From Rhizodiscina lignyota (lineage: Eukaryota > Ascomycota > Dothideomycetes > Aulographales > Rhizodiscinaceae), in assembly GCA_010015805.1 (NCBI GenBank), contig ML978128.1, positions 1,116,001 through 1,180,000 on the forward strand: DNA of 64,000 nt, given 5' to 3'. The position numbers and the translations under genes are program-made. This document shows positions 57,482 through 64,000 of this stretch, one piece after another. How positions within the stretch are numbered: position 1 is the first letter of the stretch; each line of letters starts with the position of its first letter. A model generated the notes under the pieces. That model did not search any database, was not told where the DNA came from, and worked only from the letters and a program-made list of their open reading frames with translations.

Positions 57482-58942
57482 ATGGGCTTAGACACCCTTC
57501 CTTTGGAAATTCTCCAATCCGTCACGAATGAGCTCAACACGGTCGAATATGGCAATCTCCGCCTGGTGTGCAAAGCCATTGAAAAGCAATGCTTTGACGA
57601 CTGGGCGAAGGAGTACTTCACCACCAGGCAATTCTCATTGACTCGCTTTAGCCTGCAAGCCCTGGTGGATATCTCATTGGACGTGGCCATAAGTCCATAC
57701 TTGCATCGACTAATCCTGTCCACGGACAATGTGGAACTGAGTGTCCCGTGGCCACCTGCACAAGGCGCCCAGGCGTTGCTGCAGTATGAGCGGTTTATCG
57801 AATACCAGGATGAACAGGTGCACTTTCGCTCTACCGGCGCAGACCACGCAATGCTCATTGACGCCATGCGCCGGCTGAGAAACTGCAAGACGTTGGAGAT
57901 CAGGGACTACTACTCTCGGTTTCAGGGTGGTCGGACGCGCGACAACACTTCGTGGAAGAGCTACGGCGCTACAACATTCCGGAAAGAGGCCGGGCGTGAG
58001 CTGACGTTCGGATCCATACATGGCGTGGAACAGAGGGTGTCGAACGTGTTCGCCGTTGCCATTTCTGCTGCACAAGCGAGCCAGCTTCCTCTGAAGACAT
58101 TCGTTGCCAGCCTACGAGTTCATCATGGTCTACTCAACCTTGCATCAAGCGTCTTCTACATACCCCCAGCGGAGACTGCCTCGTACGCTCGACTTCTGGG
58201 ATCTCTGGAATCCTTTACATTACATGTGGGCATCCACGGAGAAATTACCTCAGGTCCGCATGACCTTTTCATGAGGAAGAAGACCAAGGCTTTCGCCGAC
58301 TTCATGTCGCTCGCGCCGAACCTTCAGAGCCTTCGTTTGAATTGCAACGATGGAACTCCGGCGTCTGCATTCTTCACCGAAATCGGCCCTAGACTACCCC
58401 ATGGAGTGCTGTCATGCCTTGAATTGGGGCGCATGAGGATCACTGAGGATGCGCTCATCACACTCCTCAGCCGCTTCACTGCTCTTCGAGATGTCACATT
58501 CTTCAGGGTTGGCCTGTCTGAGGGTGCTTGGACCTCCCTTCTGGGGGAAGTTTCGTCGAAGCTCGCCAGTCTTCGCTCTCTTCGACTAGTTCACGTCACT
58601 CAAACTGGTGAATATCACCAGCAGAGTAATGTGGTCCCGGTGCGGTTCAACACTTCCGACGCAGAAGTACAAAGCTTCTCTGATCATAGTCTGGTTCCAG
58701 ACTGCACTATCTCCGACAAGTTCGATTTCAAGTCTAAGCTGGACGCCACCATCCCAAGGATAGTGGTGTACGATGATGATTTCCGCAATGCTCACAAAGA
58801 TGCATCCCCGTCTGGGAGTGAGATTTTGGGTAGTGGTGTTGACGGTGATTCGATGGATGATTCGGGAGAGGAAGATTTCTTAGGAGGTGACGGAGGTGAC
58901 GATGACTCAGGAGGTGACGAAGATGACGACTCTGTGTTGTGA
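57482..58942 (+). CDS. F-box protein with leucine-rich-like repeats
   Basis: Single exon, 486 residues. LDTLPLEILQSVTNELNTVEYGNLRLVCKAIE at residues 3-34 is a standard fungal F-box. The body has irregular leucine-rich segments (SLAPNLQSLRLNC, VLSCLELGRMRITEDAL, ALRDVTFFRVGLSEGAW, KLASLRSLRLVHV), as in F-box/LRR-like substrate adaptors. The last ~45 residues are strongly acidic and Gly/Asp-rich (EEDFLGGDGGDDDSGG), encoded by short GGAGGTGACGA-like repeats near 58880-58925. Such genes are numerous in Dothideomycetes, and the substrate cannot be inferred. A hairpin lies in its upstream region. Confidence 0.85.
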   Translation: MGLDTLPLEILQSVTNELNTVEYGNLRLVCKAIEKQCFDDWAKEYFTTRQFSLTRFSLQALVDISLDVAISPYLHRLILSTDNVELSVPWPPAQGAQALLQYERFIEYQDEQVHFRSTGADHAMLIDAMRRLRNCKTLEIRDYYSRFQGGRTRDNTSWKSYGATTFRKEAGRELTFGSIHGVEQRVSNVFAVAISAAQASQLPLKTFVASLRVHHGLLNLASSVFYIPPAETASYARLLGSLESFTLHVGIHGEITSGPHDLFMRKKTKAFADFMSLAPNLQSLRLNCNDGTPASAFFTEIGPRLPHGVLSCLELGRMRITEDALITLLSRFTALRDVTFFRVGLSEGAWTSLLGEVSSKLASLRSLRLVHVTQTGEYHQQSNVVPVRFNTSDAEVQSFSDHSLVPDCTISDKFDFKSKLDATIPRIVVYDDDFRNAHKDASPSGSEILGSGVDGDSMDDSGEEDFLGGDGGDDDSGGDEDDDSVL

Positions 58943-59247
58943 AAGCGAGGTTGAAGTAACCAATTTCGAGCATGGCGTTTACGATGATGATGAAACCATC
59001 ACGGCGACGATAACTACATTTGCTTTTCAGAGGTCTTGCACGACGTTTTCGGTTACCCCACGAGGCTGCCGTGATGCTTAAGGGCATTATGTATTCTAGA
59101 TCGGGGAAGGCTTTGCTCACTCCGAGAGAAAGGACTTGATAAACACCTTAGCCAGCTTGGAGCAAATCAACACCCTAAAATTGCCACTGGAATGCAGACC
59201 AATTTATGACTCTTGACACTTCCATTTGATGTAAAACGTGGTGTACG
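58943..59247. other. Convergent intergenic region
   Basis: About 300 bases between the F-box gene stop and the stop of the amidohydrolase-racemase fusion on the other strand. No feature beyond a probable shared 3' region; TTATATATATC near 59250 lies at the border. Confidence 0.45.
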
Positions 59248-61333
59248 TTATATATATCCCTGCCGTCTGGCTTTTCGCGTTGCTGCAGAGCTGGTATACA
59301 TACCAGCCTTCGCGGTTCTCGCTCCAAGACGTAGTAGGCCCGATAAATGATGCACACCAGCTAATACTCCGTCTATCACGACAACATCTTCACCCACAGT
59401 GTCCTCTACAGCTTGTTTCAACTTCGTCATGCCTGCGCACCCCAGCGTAAGAGTATCAGCACCATCTGCGACCAGCTGCTCGGCGACGCCGCACATGATA
59501 CCCATCACCTCCTTCTCGCTCCTCGATTCCAATTCTAGCACGCCCAGCTTGCAGCTCCGCACCCCGGCGCAAAAGCTGTCCAATCCGTATGCCTTTACTG
59601 AGTCTTCGAGAGTATATTTGGCACGATTGGACGTCGCGATGATACCGAATCTTCCACCGAGTGTCCGAGCGGCGTACAGACTTGCTTCCATAATTCCGAC
59701 CACAGGCTGCGACAGCTCCTCTCGAAGCATCTTTGTGAGCGTATGATCGCTGTAGCATGCGACCAAGAATGCGTCGTATTCGTGTGCGATGGGTATTATT
59801 GCGCGTGCGGCAGCAGCAGAAGACATGACATCGTCGAATTTGCCTTCGATAGCAGTAGGACCAGGATATGGACAAGTGAAGCCCACGACTTCGACATCGG
59901 GAGGGAGGGTAGGCTCGACCATCTCGACACACTTGTCCGTCATGAATTTAGTCGCATTGGGATTGCAAAGGAGTATTCGAAACGACTTCCTAATTCATTC
60001 TCATATCAGAACAAGCGCTAAATACAAAGAAACTCAGGCACCAGCGAGAAACGGAAACGGCTTACTTGGGCGCGGTTCCGTTTGTTGCTGCGCCATTCGT
60101 CGCATGTCCATTCGTCGCATGTCCATTCACACCATTCGTCGATGTTGTCTCTAGCATTGGTGGCTCGATGACACCGACCTGGGAGGTGATCCTTCCATAA
60201 TGCTCCAATCGTCGATGGCGCTTAAAATCAAACGTTCGCTCCTTTCCAGGCTTGCAGAGGTCTAGGTCGCATTCTGCTACCACTACCTCATCGCCCATTG
60301 TCTTCGTCTCAGCAATGATCTGTCCTTGTGGGTTCGTAATGCAAGAGTTGGCGATCATGAGGAACTTGCCATCGTCATAACCGCATCGTGCAGCACTAAC
60401 GGAAAAGCAGGAGTTGGTGTACGAGTGTCCTTGCATGCTCAGCTTGTGTTGAAATACCGCCATCTCCTCTGCCTCCTTTGGCGCCTGGTCCTTGGGGCTG
60501 CCCCACATATCGGGAGCCCAACCGGTGGTATTGAAGCCGCAGAGAACAACTTCGACTCCTTGAAGGCCTAGGACACGCCAAGCCTCTGCCCATCTACGGT
60601 CATTGCAGACTAGAATCGAACAGCACATATCAGCCGGCAGCTACACTTGTTGAACGCATAGGTCGAGCAAGATTTACCCAAAGCGCTCAGAGTAAGGGGA
60701 AACAAGGCTGAGACGCTTCTGCAGTTGGACGATAAAGACATAGAGCTGGGCCAAAATCGATATAACGCGTATTGCAGGTTACTTACTCATCATTCCGAAT
60801 ATTGGTTGGCCTTCAAAGTCAGGGACGCGGAAGGCTTCAAATCCCAAGTTACCAGGCTTGAAATACCGCTTCTCGAGCTGATTAATAGCATCTGGGTCCG
60901 GGAATGGCTCGTAGTCTCCAGGCAGATGGACTTTCCGGTATTTAGATAGGACCGCACCGGTCTTTGCGTGGTAGTAAATGCAGGTATTGAAGCAGTCTCC
61001 TCCGTCCTTTGCAAGCACCTTCGTCCCATTGACAGCCTCCGCGTACCCTACACAGATGTCGACGCCAAGCTCTCGTGCCTTATCGAAGATTGGTTTCGTG
61101 TCTGGGTTCGTCGTGACATCGCCGTCCTCGAACCATTTCTCCAGCTCCGCCTCTGGGATCAAGAACCGCGGAAAGAATGTTGTGAATGTAACCTCCGGAA
61201 AGCAAGCAACGTCTGCTCCTTGGGCTGCTGCATCTTCGAGCAGCTTGATGAGTCTGTTGAGCGTCTTCGGCCGCGGATCATTAGAATTAACTGCACCAAC
61301 TTGGCAGGCTGCGAGTTTCAGTATTCTCGTCAT
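59248..61333 (-). CDS. N-carbamoyl-D-amino-acid amidohydrolase fused to hydantoin racemase
   Basis: Three exons (61333-60787, 60609-60066, 59989-59248), 610 residues. N-terminal half: nitrilase-superfamily D-carbamoylase, which hydrolyses N-carbamoyl-D-amino acids to D-amino acid, CO2 and ammonia. The catalytic triad is visible: Glu47 (CFPEVTFTTFFPRF), Lys134 (KYRKVHLPG) and Cys184 (MMICNDRRWAEAWRVLGLQG, split by intron 1). FKRHRRLEHYG ends the domain, close to the Agrobacterium enzyme. Linker ~340-363: NGVNGHATNGHATNGAATNG. C-terminal half (365-610): Asp/Glu/hydantoin racemase with FRILLCNPNAT (first beta strand), Cys442 (VACYSD) and Cys548 (LGCAGM), the two acid/base cysteines. Intron 2 (GTAAGC donor, TTAG acceptor) joins the halves in phase, and the racemase frame has no ATG before its first strand. 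If intron 2 is retained, TAA follows at once. Intron 1 is long (177 bases). Confidence 0.85.
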
Positions 61334-61771
61334 CTCTTCTGTGTTATCTGGAGGATCTAACACTTCTGGTCTCTTCTCCGAGGGCGACAGTGATAAACTT
61401 AAAGGATATATGATTGCCGTTCAGTAGCCGGAAACGTAACGCTAGTGGAAGGCATTAGACAACATATATCAGACGCAGTTCACGGTTTGGTAACCAACAT
61501 CCTGCGGTTCCTCCATTCCGCGGTCTTCTATCCTATAGGAAGACGAGCTAATAATCTATGCCTATCAAAGACACATCTCTTACGTGGATTTTCTTGGGTT
61601 TTGGGCGGGCCGATAAGATAGGATTGCTAAAGCATGCAACCGTCCCGTGCCGATGTACCGAATTAAGCTATTGGGTCCCAGGAAGAGGATGAGCTGCATC
61701 AAAGGTGATGGGGCTGGTTACTATAAACTCTGCGGCTCTTGGAGGCATGATCTGGTGTGAATTCCGGAACG
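61334..61771. promoter_or_regulatory. Bidirectional hydantoin-gene promoter with GATA-factor sites
   Basis: 438 bases between two divergent ATGs. Five HGATAR sites for AreA/Nit2-type nitrogen regulators: AGATAA (61344-61349, minus), TGATAA (61391-61396, plus), TGATAG (61562-61567, minus), and CGATAA (61611-61616) overlapping AGATAG (61616-61621), both plus. About one would be expected by chance. This suggests joint nitrogen-catabolite control of both genes. Confidence 0.6.
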
Positions 61772-63316
61772 ATGGAGGTTGAGCTCCTGGTTAAAAATGC
61801 TACCATAGTAAGAAATCTATTCGCCAGCCCCTAAATCTCCCGAGGCCGGAGCTAACCGTTTCAGGCCACAGCTTCAGATGTCATCCTGGACCAGCAGATC
61901 GCTGTCAAGGATGGAAAGATCTTTCTACTGGGCAAGGATCTCTCGAACATTGTAAACGCAAAATCCACAATTGACGCCTTTGGTGCATATGTGACTCCCG
62001 GTGGTGTCGACTCTCACGTCCATCTCCATCAAGACAACGCTCCGGCAGGGGACAATTTCGAGACAGGAACCCGGTCCGCAATTGCAGGTGGTACGACAAC
62101 AATACTTGCATTCGCATCGCAGAAAAAGACGGATGAAAGTATCATCCCGGTAGTAGAAGAGTACCACCGACGTGCCTCCGGAAATGCGTATTGCGACTAT
62201 GGCTTCCACCTCATCCTGTCCAAACCCAATGCTACCATCTTGGAGAAAGAACTTCCCACTCTGGTCAAGGACGGAGGGATATCCTCAGCAAAACTGTACA
62301 TGACGTATGCTCGACTAAAATTATCGGACTATGAAGTCTTAGACATAATGAACGCAACGAGGAAGTTGGGTATGACTACCATGATCCACGCGGAGAATGG
62401 CGACATGATCGAATTCATTTCCGAGCATCTCGAGAAGCAAAGGATCACTGGACCTTATTCACACGCTTTGAGTCGTCCAGGTATCGTTGAGGATGAGGCA
62501 ACCTACCGAGCGATCTCCCTATCCGAGCTTATGGACATACCACTTCTAATCGTTCACATGTCGCAAAAGACTGCGGCTAGTCATGTTCGCAATGCACAAA
62601 CACGACTCCTTCCCATCCATGCGGAGACGTGTCCGCACTACCTCTACCTTACAAGTACGCGGCTCAAAGATCCTGGCGATTCTGGCTTTGCTGGCGCGAT
62701 GTGCGTGTGCTCTCCTGCTCTACGCGATGATCCGATGGACCTCGAAGCTATGTGGGCGGGCCTGAACAACGGCACTTTCACAACTGTTGCGTCGGACCAT
62801 GCACCTGACAAGTACGACCATCCACAGGGAAAGAAGGCAGGTCTTATTGACGGTAAAGGCCACTTTCGGAAGATCCCTAACGGTTTGCCTGGGCTGGAGA
62901 CGCGCATGCCGCTGCTGTTCAAAGGTGTACTAGATGGCAGGATCAGCATCCAGAAGTTTGTGGAGTTGAATTGCAGCAATCCGGCGAAGCTGTATGGGAT
63001 GAGCGATCGAAAGGGCACCATTGCGCCGGGGATGGATGCAGATCTGGTTATTTGGTATCCGGTCGAGGGGGATAAGAAGATGGGATCGTTCGCGCTGACG
63101 AATGAAATGTTACACCATGACATTGACTATACGCCGTTTGAAGGAACAGAATTTGCGAACTGGCCGAGGTATACGATTTTGAGGGGCAAAATTGTGTGGG
63201 ATCGAGACGGCGTCGGTTTGGCTGGCGTTAAAGGTGATGGACAGTATCTGAAGAGGGGGAGCAGCACGTTAAGCAAGCCTAGAGATATCTGGGTGAATGA
63301 TTGGAGACCTTCGTAA
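61772..63316 (+). CDS. D-hydantoinase / dihydropyrimidinase
   Basis: Two exons (61772-61807, 61865-63316), 495 residues; donor GTAAGA, acceptor TCAG, phase 0. Cyclic amidohydrolase of the dihydropyrimidinase/hydantoinase family that opens 5-substituted hydantoins (or dihydropyrimidines) to N-carbamoyl amino acids. MEVELLVKNATI|ATASDVILDQQI is the usual N-terminal beta sandwich. The binuclear zinc site can be read: HVH at residues 63-65 (VDSHVHLHQD), the Lys carboxylated in the family at about 155 (GISSAKLYMTY), MIHAENGD, PIHAETCPHYLY and VASDHAPD. LYGMSDRKGTIAPGMDADLVIW is the C-terminal family signature. The D-carbamoylase next door argues for a hydantoinase role rather than pyrimidine breakdown, but substrate cannot be fixed from sequence. 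Confidence 0.94.
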
Positions 63317-63521
63317 CCTGATTATTTGTAGGGGTAAGGAGGTATCGTCGTGACTTTTCTTCTAATTACTATCAGCGGCACATCGCAACGCATGGAATGA
63401 GCGAGGAGAGTTATGCTATTGAACGAGATCGCAATGCATTATGAATCACTCATCGTTTCGTAGATGAGATCTCTTTCCGACTTGACAGGTCATGCTCTAT
63501 TAGTCCAGTTCCAGTACCATA

Positions 63522-64000
63522 TTAAGTCTTGACATCTGGCTCCTCTCGTCCGATGAACTCTTGCAGCTTCAGAAGCTTGACGGCAGTCTTCACGTTCGCC
63601 TTCAGATAGTCTTGAGCGTCCAACTCGTATGTCTTGGGGTCTGTCTCGTGCTTCTCGATGTAGAGGCGAATTGTAGCGCCGCTGCTTCCCGTTCCAGACA
63701 GTCGTACAACATAGCGGCTGCCGTCGTCAAACTTGACGAAGATGCCCTGGTTCTTGCTGACACTTCCATCGAGATCTGTGTATGAGAAGTCGTCCGCCTC
63801 AATGACCTTCTTGCCATCGATGCTCGAGCCCACAAACTCTGACTTCTTCGGACCGATAAACTCCTTCATGTGCGCAATCATCTTGTTCGCACCCTCGCTC
63901 TCACATCCCTCGTAGTCATATCGAGTGAAGAATGTGCGGCCGTAGGTCTTCCAGAAGTCAAGTTGGATGCTCTTGATGCTCGGAGTCGTACCACTCTGTT
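63522..64000 (-). CDS. Phosphoglucomutase, C-terminal part
   Basis: About 159 residues to the stop; the rest lies past the right edge. Phosphoglucomutase interconverts glucose-1- and glucose-6-phosphate. Visible: LDFWKTYGRTFFTRYDYEG, the start of the fourth domain, NQGIFVKFDDGSR, and RLSGTGSSGATIRLYIEKHE, the phosphate-binding loop that holds substrate, followed by a short conserved end (AVKLLKLQEFIGREEPDVKT). No intron in the visible part. It is convergent with the hydantoinase gene, about 205 bases apart. Confidence 0.95.
   Translation of the reverse strand, partial: QSGTTPSIKSIQLDFWKTYGRTFFTRYDYEGCESEGANKMIAHMKEFIGPKKSEFVGSSIDGKKVIEADDFSYTDLDGSVSKNQGIFVKFDDGSRYVVRLSGTGSSGATIRLYIEKHETDPKTYELDAQDYLKANVKTAVKLLKLQEFIGREEPDVKT

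Noticed and set aside
59248-59943. Racemase as an independent gene starting at the ATG at 59943
   Set aside because: That Met follows the conserved first strand RILLCNPNAT, which would be cut off; the frame has a stop and no ATG upstream, and a phase-matched intron links it to the amidohydrolase.

Overview
The window is nuclear DNA of a filamentous ascomycete, most likely a Dothideomycete. Evidence: short introns (about 35-180 bases) with fungal GTANGT donors, CTAAC/CTGAC-like branch points and C/TAG acceptors; ATG starts in A-rich context; and families typical of Pezizomycotina (fungal-rhodopsin/PTH11-like receptor, DUF7137 protein, SWIRM/FUN19-like protein, MEP1-type metalloprotease). About 20 protein genes are supported. 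I found no tRNA, rRNA, CRISPR or intact mobile element. Splice sites were placed by eye from donor/acceptor motifs, reading-frame phase and family consensus.

Layout, left to right. 1-12.6 kb: 5' part of mitochondrial GABA transaminase (-), a seven-helix fungal rhodopsin-domain protein (-), an SR-protein kinase (-), an F-box-like hypothetical gene (+) and a secreted, membrane-anchored DUF7137 protein (+). 12.9-14.4 kb: a degenerate 55-bp minisatellite split by a short coding-like segment. 14.6-31.2 kb is a chromatin and DNA-repair block: RAD26/CSB SNF2 ATPase (+), a very large WD40/Myb-like/AT-hook/zinc-ribbon protein (-), SET2 H3K36 methyltransferase (-) and an AT-hook protein (+) with a long 5' region. 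31.2-43.3 kb: a small secreted serine-rich protein (-), a SWIM zinc-finger protein (+), a secreted M43 metalloprotease (-), a seven-exon-scale CDC50/LEM3 flippase subunit (six coding exons, -) and a SWIRM-domain regulator (-). 43.3-47.1 kb is non-coding and strikingly rich in CAATTG. 47-59 kb: PAF-acetylhydrolase-like lipase (-), HD phosphohydrolase (-), PEX16 (+), alpha/beta hydrolase (-), PEX14 (+, with a predicted 7-nt microexon) and an F-box protein (+). 59.2-63.3 kb: a divergent hydantoin gene pair. The right edge holds the 3' end of phosphoglucomutase (-).

The most interesting system is the hydantoin locus. A D-hydantoinase/dihydropyrimidinase gene (+) faces, across a 438-bp promoter with five GATA-factor sites, a minus-strand gene that reads as one protein of about 610 residues: an N-carbamoyl-D-amino-acid amidohydrolase joined by an Asn/Gly/Thr-rich linker to a hydantoin racemase. 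The joining intron is in phase, the racemase half has no usable start of its own, and retention of that intron would stop translation at once and give amidohydrolase alone. All three steps of the hydantoinase process (racemise, open ring, decarbamoylate) would therefore be encoded by two co-regulated genes.
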